Assembly (NCBI GenBank): GCA_963712655.1 | Contig: CAVQIT010000006.1 | Location: forward strand, 372,001 to 436,000 | Source: Pollutimonas sp963712655 | GTDB taxonomy: Bacteria; Pseudomonadota; Gammaproteobacteria; Burkholderiales; Burkholderiaceae_B | Direction: 5' to 3' | Length of the DNA stretch: 64,000 nt | Shown here: positions 15,754-24,205 of the stretch, one piece after another | Layout of the letters: each line of letters begins with the position of its first letter | Numbering within the stretch: the stretch's first letter is position 1 | Made by a program: the position numbers and the translations under genes | Notes under the pieces: generated by a model | The model's database searches: none | Told to the model about the DNA's origin: nothing | What the model saw: the letters and a program-made list of their open reading frames with translations, nothing else

Positions 15754-16179
15754 TCAGGCCTCGAGGGTGGCGTCCATGCTTATCTTGGCGTTAAACAGCT
15801 TGGATACCGGGCAGCCCGCTTTGGCCTGGTTCGCGATTTCGTCGAACCTGGCTTGGTCAATGCCAGGAATTTTTGCCGCGACAATAAGATGGCTGGCGGT
15901 GATGGCAAAGCCATCGCCGACTTTTTCCAATGTGATCGCCGCTTGCGTCGCTATTTTTTCAGCGGTAAAGCCAGCCTCGCCCAGCATGAGCGACAAGGCC
16001 ATCGAAAAGCAGCCGGCATGCGCGGCGCCGATGAGCTCTTCAGGATTGGTTCCCGGACCGTCCTCGAAACGCGCCTTGAAACCATAGGGGGCATTGTCCA
16101 GGACGCCGGTTTCGGTGGAAATGACGCCGCCGCCGTCCTTTAAACTGCCCTTCCAGACTGCCGATGCTTTCTTGATCAT
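15754..16179 (-). CDS. osmC: OsmC-type peroxiredoxin
   Basis: A 141-residue OsmC-family thiol peroxidase that reduces organic hydroperoxides. Both redox cysteines are present: C57 in GAAHAGCFSM and C123 in AGCPVSK. The N-terminal GVLDNAPYGFKARFEDGPGTNPEEL is typical of OsmC proper rather than Ohr. It lies downstream of sufT in the same direction, separated by about 70 bases, so it could be read from the SUF operon; an oxidative-stress role would fit. Confidence 0.9.
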   Translation of the reverse strand: MIKKASAVWKGSLKDGGGVISTETGVLDNAPYGFKARFEDGPGTNPEELIGAAHAGCFSMALSLMLGEAGFTAEKIATQAAITLEKVGDGFAITASHLIVAAKIPGIDQARFDEIANQAKAGCPVSKLFNAKISMDATLEA

Positions 16180-16250
16180 GACTGCTCCTTGAGTGAATAC
16201 GGCATGAACTCAAAGGTCCGCGATCCGCGGGCATACTGGTCCAGGCCGTC

Positions 16251-16814
16251 TTACAGCAAACCCATTTGCAAACGCGCCGGTTCGCTCATCATGTCCCGAC
16301 TCCAGGGCGGATCCCAGACAAGGTCCACGACAACATCGTCGACGCCATGTATGGACGCCAGCTTGCTGCGCGCCTCGTCGGCAATCATCGTGCCCATGCC
16401 GCAGCCAGGCGCGGTAAGCGTCATCTGGACGTCGATGCGGAAGCGGCCTTCCCCGGCCGGCGTAACCTTGCAGCCATAAACCAGCCCGAGGTTCACGATA
16501 TCGACAGGAATCTCGGGGTCGTAGCAGGTAGCCAGCTGGCTCCAGGCGGCATCTTCGACCGACTGGGCTGTAGCCGGCCCTTCGGGCACGTGCGACTGGG
16601 CTTCGATCGGATCGAAGCCCAGCGCATCGCCATCGATACCTTCGATACGATACAGATTGCCTTCCACCACCACCGTATAGCTTCCGCCCAGTTGCTGGGT
16701 AATCGTCGCCGAGCAACCCTCTTCAATGGTCACCGGCGAACCGTAAGGCACGGTTACCGCCGGGCAGTCGCGGTTTACGATAACTTCTTGCCGCGCGTAA
16801 CTTGCATAACTCAT
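16251..16814 (-). CDS. sufT: Fe-S assembly protein SufT (DUF59/MIP18)
   Basis: A 187-residue protein with the MIP18/DUF59 core in the C-terminal half: YDPEIPVDIVNLGLVYG, LTAPGCGMGTMIADEA and VVVDLVWDPPWSRDMMSE. The N-terminal half (DCPAVTVPYGSPVTIEEG) is the SufT-specific extension. SufT assists maturation of Fe-S proteins. The start at 16814 follows AGAGGCG; an upstream in-frame ATG would run into sufU. It follows sufU by 10 bases. The conserved cysteine in APGCGMG is present. Confidence 0.9.
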   Translation of the reverse strand: MSYASYARQEVIVNRDCPAVTVPYGSPVTIEEGCSATITQQLGGSYTVVVEGNLYRIEGIDGDALGFDPIEAQSHVPEGPATAQSVEDAAWSQLATCYDPEIPVDIVNLGLVYGCKVTPAGEGRFRIDVQMTLTAPGCGMGTMIADEARSKLASIHGVDDVVVDLVWDPPWSRDMMSEPARLQMGLL

Positions 16815-16824
16815 GATGCGCCTC

Positions 16825-17280
16825 TTACTCGGTGCGAGCCGTATCCTTGGCCCGGATAATGGCATTGTGCAAGGTGTGCCAGGCCAGCGTGGCGCACTTG
16901 ACCCGGGCCGGGAATTCGCGCACCCCTGAAAGGACCTCCAGCTTGCCGAAATCGCGACCCTCGGGGTGCGCTTCGGTCAGCATGGCATGCATATCGCGAA
17001 ACAGCAGCTCGACGTCGGCCACAGGCTTGCCCTTGACGGCTTCGGTCATCAGCGAGGCCGACGCGGTGGAAATCGCGCAGCCATGGCCGACGAAGCTGGC
17101 CTCTTGCACTATGCCGTCCTTGACCTGAGCGTAAATGGTCAGTTGATCGCCGCACAAGGGGTTGTAGCCCTCCGCGGTATGGCTGGCGTCGTCCATGGCG
17201 TGAAAATTACGCGGATGGCGATTGTGGTCGAAAATCACTTCCTGGTAGAGTTCTCGTAAATCACCGTACTGTTCAGTCAT
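16825..17280 (-). CDS. sufU: Fe-S scaffold / sulfur transfer protein SufU
   Basis: A 151-residue IscU-type protein: NPLCGDQ (C43, D45), GHGCAIS (C68) and VKCATLAWHTL (C129). The longer insert between the second and third cysteines (about residues 85-118) marks it as SufU, the partner that accepts sulfur from SufS, not IscU. The start at 17280 overlaps the sufS stop by 8 bases; an earlier in-frame ATG is possible but would extend further into sufS. Confidence 0.92.
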   Translation of the reverse strand: MTEQYGDLRELYQEVIFDHNRHPRNFHAMDDASHTAEGYNPLCGDQLTIYAQVKDGIVQEASFVGHGCAISTASASLMTEAVKGKPVADVELLFRDMHAMLTEAHPEGRDFGKLEVLSGVREFPARVKCATLAWHTLHNAIIRAKDTARTE

Positions 17281-18535
17281 TCTTGCGTCCTGTCCCAAAT
17301 AGTTTTTGCGCCTTGCGCAGCCCCGCCATCAAGGCGGCGACATCGTCTTGCGTGTTGTAGAGCGCGAGCGAAGCCCGCGCCGTCCCGGGAATGCCGAAAC
17401 GCGTCATCAATGGCATGGCGCAGTGATGGCCGGCCCGTATGGCAACCCCTTCCATGTCCAGAATCGTGCCAAGGTCGTGCGGATGTATGCTCTCGACCAC
17501 GAACGACAGTATGCCGGCCTTGTGCGCCGCCGTGCCGATCAGGCGCACGCCGGGCAACAGCGCCAGTTCGGCCGTGGCGATATCGAGCAGCGACTGTTCG
17601 TGGGCCGCAATGGCGTCCAGGCCTATGTCCTGGACATAGCGTATGGCCGCGTCGAGCGCGACGACACCGGCAATATTGGGAGTGCCGGCTTCGAAACGCT
17701 GGGGTGCATCGGCATAGGTGCTGCGCTCGAAACTGACGGTATGGATCATGTCGCCGCCGCCTTGCCAGGGAGGCATGTCCTTGAGTATGTCGTAGCGCGC
17801 ATACAAGGCCCCTATTCCCGTGGGGCCATACAGCTTGTGGCCCGAAAACGCGTAAAAATCGCAATCCAATTCCCGCACATCGACGGTTTGATGGGCAACC
17901 GCCTGGGCGCCATCGACCAGCACCTTGGCGCCGGCCGCATGCGCCAGGCGGACTATTTCGGCAATAGGATTGATGGTGCCCAAGGCATTGGAAATATGCG
18001 TGACGGCGACCAGCCGGGTGCGCGGGCCGAGCAAAGCGCGGTAAGCCGCGAGATCGAGCTCGCCGCTATCAGTCACGGGTACCACGCGCAGCACAGCGCC
18101 GGTTCTTTCGCACAGCAATTGCCACGGCACAATATTGGAGTGGTGCTCCATGCCGGTCAGAATGATTTCATCGCCCTGCCTGATTGCCGACTGGCCCCAG
18201 CTGCAGGCCACAAGATTAATGGCTTCGGTCGTGCCGCGCGTGAATACGATTTCTTCGGCGCGAGCGGCATTGAGCAAGCCGCGCACGCGCTCGCGCCCCT
18301 GCTCATACAGATCGGTGGCGTGCTGCGACAGCCAGTGCACGCCCCGATGAATATTGGCATTGGACAGCTCGTAGAACTGACGCTCGGCTTCGATGACCGC
18401 GGCCGGCTTCTGGGTGGTGGCGCCATTGTCCAGATAGACCAGGCGGCGCCCCTGCACCTGCCGCGACAGGATGGGAAAGTCGGCCGCGCGATCCAGCACA
18501 GGCGCGCGGCTTGCGGCGAAAGATGGAGCGTTCAT
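17273..18535 (-). CDS. sufS: cysteine desulfurase SufS
   Basis: A 420-residue group II cysteine desulfurase. The PLP lysine is K234 in SGHKLYGPTG, and the catalytic cysteine is C372 in RAGHHCAMPLM. It removes sulfur from cysteine as a persulfide and hands it to SufU. The gene is intact, in sharp contrast to sufD, sufC and sufB upstream. Its start overlaps the sufD stop by ATGA. Confidence 0.95.
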   Translation of the reverse strand: MNAPSFAASRAPVLDRAADFPILSRQVQGRRLVYLDNGATTQKPAAVIEAERQFYELSNANIHRGVHWLSQHATDLYEQGRERVRGLLNAARAEEIVFTRGTTEAINLVACSWGQSAIRQGDEIILTGMEHHSNIVPWQLLCERTGAVLRVVPVTDSGELDLAAYRALLGPRTRLVAVTHISNALGTINPIAEIVRLAHAAGAKVLVDGAQAVAHQTVDVRELDCDFYAFSGHKLYGPTGIGALYARYDILKDMPPWQGGGDMIHTVSFERSTYADAPQRFEAGTPNIAGVVALDAAIRYVQDIGLDAIAAHEQSLLDIATAELALLPGVRLIGTAAHKAGILSFVVESIHPHDLGTILDMEGVAIRAGHHCAMPLMTRFGIPGTARASLALYNTQDDVAALMAGLRKAQKLFGTGRKND

Positions 18536-19836
18536 GCGAGGCCCCCAAGATTAGCGCCGCCAGGCAAAAGAGTGCGGATGGCGCCGGCCACGCGCCGGCG
18601 CACGGACTCAAGCTCGATACGCTCGAGCGCCTGCGCGGCAAAAGCGTAGGTCAGGATATTGCGCGCATGCACTTCGTCCAGGCCGCGGGTGCGCAAATAG
18701 AACATGCTGTTTTCGTCGATCTGGCCGACCGTGGCGCCGTGCGCGCACTTGACGTCGTCGGCGTAGATTTCAAGTTCGGGCCGGCATCGGCGCGGGCCAT
18801 GCGCGACAGCAGCAGGCTGTCGGATCGCTGCACGGCGTCGGTGCCGTCGGCGCCGGGCGACACAAGGATGCGCCCGCCGAAAACGCCGCGCGCCGTATCC
18901 GCAAGTATGCCGCGATAATATTCGCGGCTGACGCCATGCGGCTGCGCATGCCCGATAACCGTGTGGTGATCGACATGGCGGCGGCCGTCGACATAGTACA
19001 GGCCGTTAAGCGAGGCCTCGCAGCGCTGCCCCGCAAAATTCGTGGCGATGTCGTGGCGCGCCAAACGGCGCGCCGAAGGACATGGAATGCGAATTGAACA
19101 CTGAACCCTTGGCCTGTTCAACGCTAAGGCGCCCAAATGAAACGCCTGCGGACTTTCCTGCTGCAGCTTGACATGCGTAATGACGGCATCGGCGCCAGAT
19201 TCGCACGGGTAACCGTATTGGTAAGCGTCGCGCCGCCGCCCTGCCCCGCGTAATGCTCGATGACAACGGCCCGGGAACCTTCCCCGGCAATGATCAGGTC
19301 GCGCGGAGAGCTGGCCGCCTGTTCGCTGGCGGCGATAAACACCAGATGCACCGGATGTTCCAGCACGACGCCGCGCGCCAGCCCGATAAAAGCGCCATCC
19401 GAAGCCAGAACGCAGATTCAATGCCGCCGCGCTCGATCCCTGCAATTCGGTGCCGAACGCATCCTGCACCGATCCGGCGTGTCGGCCAAGGCTTGCGACA
19501 TGCTAAGCACTGGGCGCCCGCCGGCAACGCGCCGACATCCGAGAGATCGGGCCGCATACCGGCCATCGACAAACACCAGCCAATGGCCAGGTTCGCCATG
19601 GCGAATTTCCTGCGCCAGGGCGGCGGCATCGACGCTGCCCGCCGGCAAAAACGACTGCTGTTCGAGCACGCCAGCGACGTGTGGCGCCAATCTTCCTGTT
19701 TGATCGTGGGCCAGCCTTCGTCGGTGAAACGCTCTATGGCGCGCTTGCGCACGGCGGCAGGCCAAGGCACCTTGGCCCCGGCCAGACCTTGTTCGCGAAC
19801 CGCGAAGTCGGCCGCCCAGGTTTGCGCAGCGCTCAT
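18532..19836 (-). pseudogene. sufD: sufD with several frameshifts
   Basis: SufD belongs to the SufBCD scaffold for Fe-S assembly. The start MSAAQTWAADFAVREQ at 19836 and the end GGANLGGLA at 18532 are both recognisable, and conserved segments between them are all present but scattered over the three minus-strand frames: FTDEGWPTIKQEDWRHTSLA, then VLEQQSFLPAGSVDAAALAQEI, MLEHPVHLVFIAASEQAASSPRD, HYAGQGGG, RHDIATNFAGQRCEASLNGLYY and DHHTVIGHAQPHG. At least five single-base indels are needed. The segments look otherwise well conserved, which points to sequence error or very recent loss rather than old decay. Confidence 0.85.
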
Positions 19837-20607
19837 GCCTGGGCTCCTTGGGCCGCCTCAATTCGCCGATCCAGCCATAGCCGCGCTCTTCGAGCTCCAG
19901 CGCCAATTCGCGGCCGCCGGACCTGCACCACTTGCCCGCCGGCCAGCACATGCACGAAATCGGGCACGATGTAGTCCAGCAGGCGCTGATAGTGAGTGAT
20001 AGCACGATCAGCGCGTTGTCCGGCGCGCGCAGGCGATTGACGCCATCGGCCACGACTTTCAAGCGCGTCGATATCCAGGCCGGAATCGGTTTCGTCGAGA
20101 ATGGCGAGTTTGGGTTCCAGCAGGGCCATCTGCAGGATCTCGTTGCGTTTTTTCTCGCCGCCCGAAAATCCTTCGTTGACGCGAGCGGTACAGGAACTCT
20201 TCGTTCATGTCCATCAGCTTTCATTTTCTCGTGACGAGTCTCAGGAAATCCATGGCGTCAAGTTCGGGCATGCCGCGATGCCTGCGCACGGTGTTGACGG
20301 CCGCCTTCAGAAAATGGCATTGGCGACCCCGGGAATTTCGATCGGGTACTGGAAAGCCAGGAACAAACCGGCGCGCGCGCGCTCTTCCGGCGGCATGGTC
20401 CAACAGGTCCTGGCCCAGCAAATCGATGACCTGCCGCCCGTGACTTCATAGTCTTCGCGCCCGGCCAGCACTTGCGCAAGCGTGCTTTTGCCGGCCCCAT
20501 TGGGCCCCATGATGGCGTGCACTTCGCCGGCGTTGACCGTCAGGTTGAGCCGCGCAGAATCGATTCTTCCGTCGACCGTAGCGTGCAAATCCGTGATATT
20601 CAGCAGT
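19833..20607 (-). pseudogene. sufC: sufC ATPase with several frameshifts
   Basis: SufC is the ABC ATPase of the SufBCD complex. Walker A is intact (GEVHAIMGPNGAGKST), followed in shifting frames by QDLLDH, FLAFQYPIEIPGVAN, AVNTVRRHRGMPELDAMDFL, MALLEPKLAILDE (Walker B), DALKVVADGVNRLR and a normal end. The start is damaged as well: the minus strand reads ACTGCTGAATATC at 20607, and removing one C would restore ATG. Several indels lie inside. Start and stop overlap with the neighbours is normal for a suf operon (ATGA into sufD). Confidence 0.85.
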
Positions 20608-20619
20608 ACCGCTTCTCCT

Positions 20620-22081
20620 TCATCCTACGCTGCCTTCCAGACTTACGCCGAGCAGTTTCTGCGCCTCGACCGCGAACTCCATCGGCAATTCCTTGAAAAC
20701 TTCCTTGCAAAATCCATTGACGATCATGCGACACCGCGTCTTCGGCCGACGATGCCGCGCTGCATGGCAATAGAACAACTGGTCTTCGCCGATCTTGGAA
20801 GTCGATGGCTTCATGTTCGACGCTGGCCGATCGGGTTTCGTACTTCGATGTAGGGAAAGGTGTGGGCGCCGCACTGGTCGCCGATCAGCAGCGAATCGCA
20901 CTGCGTGAAATTGCGCGCGCCGTCGCGCGCTTGGCAGCCATGCTGCACCAGGCCGCGATAGGTGTTGCTGCCGTGGCCGGCGGAAATGCCCTTGGAGATG
21001 ATGGTGCTGCGCGTGTTCCTGCCCAGGTGGATCATCTTGGTGCCGGTATCGGCCTGCTGCGTAGTGATTGGTGAGCGCGACCGAATAAAACTCGCCGATC
21101 GAGTTGTCGCCGCGCAGACATGCAGCTCGGATATTTCCAGGTGATGGCCGAGCCGGTTTCGACCTGGGTCCAGGAAATCTGCGAATTGCGCGCCGCGGCA
21201 GTCGCCGCGCTTGGTGACGAAGTTGTAAATGCCGCCCTTGCCGTCCTCGTCGCCCGGATACCAGTTCTGCACGGTCGAATATTTGATCTCGGCATCGTCC
21301 AGCGCGACCAGTTCGACCACCGCGGCATGCAACTGGTTTTCATCGCGCATGGGCGCCGTGCAGCCTTCGAGATAGCTGACCGAAGCGCCTTCGTCGGCGA
21401 CGATCAGGGTGCGCTCGAACTGGCCCGGTGTCTTGCGCGTTGATGCGGAAGTAGGTGGACAGTTCCATCGGGCAGCGCACGCCTTTGGGGATGTAACAGA
21501 ACGAGCCGTCGCGAAAACACCGCGGAATTGAGCGCGGCGTAGAAATTGTCGCTGGTGCGGCACCACCGTGCCGAGATACTTGCGCACCAGATCCGGATGG
21601 TCCTGCACGGCTTCGGAGAACGAGCAGAAAATGACGCCGACTTCGGCCAGCTGCTTGCCTTGTAGGTGGTGGCGACCGACACGCTGTCGAACACGGCATC
21701 GACCGCAACGCCGGCGAGGCGCGCGCGCTCGTGCAACGGAACGCCGAGTTTTTCGAAGGTGCGCAGCAATTCGGGATCGACTTCGTCCATGCTTTTGAGG
21801 CCCTCTTTCTGCTTGGGCGCCGAGTAATAGCTGATGTCCTGGAAATCGATGCGCGGAAAGCTGACCTGGGCCCATTCGGGCAGGCTCATGGTAAGCCAAT
21901 GGCGATACGCGGCCAGGCGCCATTCCAGCATGAATTCGGGCTCGCCCTTTTTGGCCGACAGCAAGCGTATGGTGTCTTCCGACAGGCCTTTGGGGATAGT
22001 GTCCGATTCTATCGACGTGACAAATCCCGCCGAATACTCCCGGTCCAGAAAAGAGTCGATTTTATCGGTTACGGTATTCAT
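20620..22081 (-). pseudogene. sufB: sufB with many frameshifts
   Basis: SufB is the main scaffold subunit of the SUF pathway. The first 140 codons (from 22081) are intact: GFVTSIESDTIPKGLSEDTI, EPEFMLEWRL and DDISYY-like DFQDISYY. After about 21660 the frame changes again and again: LAEVGVIFCSFSEAVQDHPDL, SDNFYAALNSAVF, RDGSFCYIPKGVRCPMELST, ERTLIVADEGASVSYLEGC, QVETGSAITWKYPSC, ADTGTKMIH and finally MIVNGFCKEVFKELPMEF. I count at least seven shifts within about 1 kb. All blocks are conserved, so only indels, not substitutions, damage the gene. Confidence 0.88.
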
Positions 22082-22575
22082 TCAGGGAAACTCCATGTCG
22101 TGGGCTGTGCCGCCCGGGTTCTGACTTTCGACTCGGGCAAAGACCGGGCTATCAGCGGAAATTGAATAGATGCGGGGCTGAGCATATCGGCCACGCTGAC
22201 GTCTTCGAGCGTGTGGCGGATGATGGAGTTGATGCGCTGCCAATTGTTGCGTATGTGGCAGCCGGCCTCGACGCTGCAGGCGCCCGGCGTGGACGCGCAT
22301 TCAGTAAGGCCGAAGGGCTGGTCTTCCAAAGCGTCTATAATCTGCGCGATGCTGATGTCGTTCGCCGGCCGGCCCAGCATATAACCGCCGCGCGCGCCGC
22401 GGCTGCTTTTGACCAATTCGCGCTGGCCCAGCAGCTTTAGCACTTTGCTGACAGTGGGTTGGCCCAGGCCCAGCGTGGCGGCAAGATCGGCGGCACTGAA
22501 CACACGGTCGGGAAACCCGGCCATGTGAGTCAGCACCAAAGTGCCGTAATCAATGATTTTGCTGATGCGCAGCAT
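22078..22575 (-). CDS. Rrf2/IscR-type regulator of the SUF operon
   Basis: A 165-residue Rrf2 winged-helix protein. The DNA-binding part is LRISKIIDYGTLVLTHMA to LLGQRELVKSSRGARGGY, followed by the cysteine cluster for a 2Fe-2S cluster: CASTPGACSVEAGCHI (three cysteines, spacing typical of SufR/IscR-like regulators). Start at 22575 follows AGGAG; the frame is open 16 codons further upstream but without support. The gene overlaps sufB by ATGA and so leads the operon. A perfect palindrome lies 37 bases upstream of its start, consistent with autoregulation according to cluster status. Confidence 0.9.
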   Translation of the reverse strand: MLRISKIIDYGTLVLTHMAGFPDRVFSAADLAATLGLGQPTVSKVLKLLGQRELVKSSRGARGGYMLGRPANDISIAQIIDALEDQPFGLTECASTPGACSVEAGCHIRNNWQRINSIIRHTLEDVSVADMLSPASIQFPLIARSLPESKVRTRAAQPTTWSFPE

Positions 22576-22611
22576 CTGCGTATTCTCCTGATTCAACAAC
22601 GCGTACAAACC

Positions 22612-22636
22612 ATACAGTACCATTTAGGTACTGTAT
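22612..22636. promoter_or_regulatory. palindromic operator of the suf regulator
   Basis: Perfect inverted repeat ATACAGTACC/GGTACTGTAT with a five-base AT spacer, located 37 bases upstream of the regulator ATG. Position and symmetry suit an Rrf2-family dimer site that overlaps the promoter of the regulator-suf operon. Confidence 0.7.
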
Positions 22637-22707
22637 TTGTCAAACCAGTCCGCATGAATCAGGAAAGCCAGCCGGATCAGCCGGCGCAATCCAGCCAATG
22701 GCAAAGA

Positions 22708-22743
22708 CGGCGCCAAGGCAAGGGTTTCCCGCCATTGGCGCCG
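22708..22743 (-). terminator. hairpin after the transporter gene
   Basis: Inverted repeat CGGCGCCAA/TTGGCGCCG (22708-22716, 22735-22743) with an 18-base loop, 30 bases beyond the stop of the MFS gene on the minus strand, followed there by TCTTT. It probably separates the sulfoacetate operon from the suf operon. Confidence 0.45.
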
Positions 22744-22772
22744 ATACAGTACAACACCCGCAATGCGGCGTG

Positions 22773-24086
22773 TCAGCCGGGTTTGGCTTGAACCTTGCCC
22801 AGAACGGGTTTGTATTTTTCCGGCTCCGGTTCGGGCTGCAGCAGCACGGTATTGTTGGGGTTGATGAACAAGGCGGCTATCGCCCCTATTCCCAACAAAC
22901 CGGCCGACATCATGAAGGGCAAATAATAACTGCCTGTATTCTGGATCAGGAAGCCAAATGCCACGGGCGAAATCATGCCGGCCACGCCGAATCCGGTATT
23001 CATCATGCCTGAAGCCGTGCCTGCGTAATCGCCGGCGATATCGATAGGCAGGCTCCACAAAACGGCATTGGTCAGTTCAAGAAAGAAGAACGACAAGGAC
23101 AACAGGACAACCGCCGTCATGGGATCTTCAGCGGTGATCATGGGTACCATGAACGCCAGCGAACCCACCATGCCGACCACCAGCACCGACACCCGCGCAA
23201 AACGAAGATTGCCCGTCATCTTGAACAGCTTGTCCGAAATCAGCCCGCCCAAGGTGTCGCCGACAACCCCGGCCAGCAAAGGCAAGGCGGTGAATATCGC
23301 CATTTGCTTCAAGTCGAAACCGCGCGCATCCTTCAGATAGGAAGGAAGCCAGGTCAAGTAAACCCACAGCGACCATCCATAGCAGAAGTCAACGAACGTG
23401 ACTTTCCACATTCCCTTGATCAATCGTCCCCAGGGCGTCGGTGACTTGGTTTTTACCTTGACGACCCGGTCCTTGTTGATTTCGGCCAACTCTTCAGGGG
23501 TGACCCTGGGGTGCTGCTCGGGGGTATCGCGAAACACCAGCAGGTAAAGCACCGTCCATGCAAGGCTGACCACGCCGAGCACGACAAAGGACTCGCGCCA
23601 GCCGGCCAGGGCCACGATGAACACCACCAGGGGAGGAGTAATCGCGCCGCCCAGGCGTGAAAACGAATGCGTGATGCCCTGCGCGAATCCGCGCTGCGTC
23701 AACGGCATCCAGTACGTGAATGCCCTGGTCGCCGTGGGAAATGCCCCGCCCTCGCCCAAGCCCAGGAAGAAACGCAGCACCAGAAGCGAGGCGATGCTGC
23801 CGACGAAACCGGTCAGCAGCGTGGACAATCCCCATATCAGGGACAACACAACCAGCACCTTTCGGGGTCCGTATTTGTCGGCCATCCAGCCGCCGATAAT
23901 CTGCATCGCCGCGTACGGATAAGCGAAAGCCGAGAACACCAGGCCCAACTCCAGATTGCTCAGTCCCATCTCGTCCCGGATCATCGGACCCGCAACCGAC
24001 ATATTGACGCGATCAATGTAGGCAATGAAATACATCATGCACATCACAATCAGGATCAAATGATGTGTCTTTATTCTTCGTTGCAT
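22773..24086 (-). CDS. sauU: MFS anion transporter, probable sulfoacetate importer SauU
   Basis: A 437-residue major facilitator of the anion:cation symporter group with twelve predicted membrane segments. Typical motifs are present: YIDRVNMSVAGP in segment 1, GGWMADKYGPRKV in loop 2-3, and LGLGEGGAFPTATRAF in segment 4. The group imports organic anions. It is the last gene of a block on the minus strand after an acylating dehydrogenase and a CoA ligase, the same order as sauS-sauT-sauU in Cupriavidus necator, where SauU is thought to import sulfoacetate. Substrate is inferred from context. Confidence 0.75.
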   Translation of the reverse strand: MQRRIKTHHLILIVMCMMYFIAYIDRVNMSVAGPMIRDEMGLSNLELGLVFSAFAYPYAAMQIIGGWMADKYGPRKVLVVLSLIWGLSTLLTGFVGSIASLLVLRFFLGLGEGGAFPTATRAFTYWMPLTQRGFAQGITHSFSRLGGAITPPLVVFIVALAGWRESFVVLGVVSLAWTVLYLLVFRDTPEQHPRVTPEELAEINKDRVVKVKTKSPTPWGRLIKGMWKVTFVDFCYGWSLWVYLTWLPSYLKDARGFDLKQMAIFTALPLLAGVVGDTLGGLISDKLFKMTGNLRFARVSVLVVGMVGSLAFMVPMITAEDPMTAVVLLSLSFFFLELTNAVLWSLPIDIAGDYAGTASGMMNTGFGVAGMISPVAFGFLIQNTGSYYLPFMMSAGLLGIGAIAALFINPNNTVLLQPEPEPEKYKPVLGKVQAKPG

Positions 24087-24205
24087 AGTGTCTCCTCCGG
24101 ATAATCCTCAATGTCTCGAGGATTTCCTATGTGTAATTATGAAAGTTCTAAAAATCGCCGCTGATTACTTCACTCCAGAAAATCAAAAACATTGGCCGAC
24201 ACGCT

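Noticed and set aside
17306..18649. 447-codon plus-strand frame opposite sufS
   Set aside because: The sufS frame has complete catalytic motifs; the opposite frame is a composition effect of high GC.
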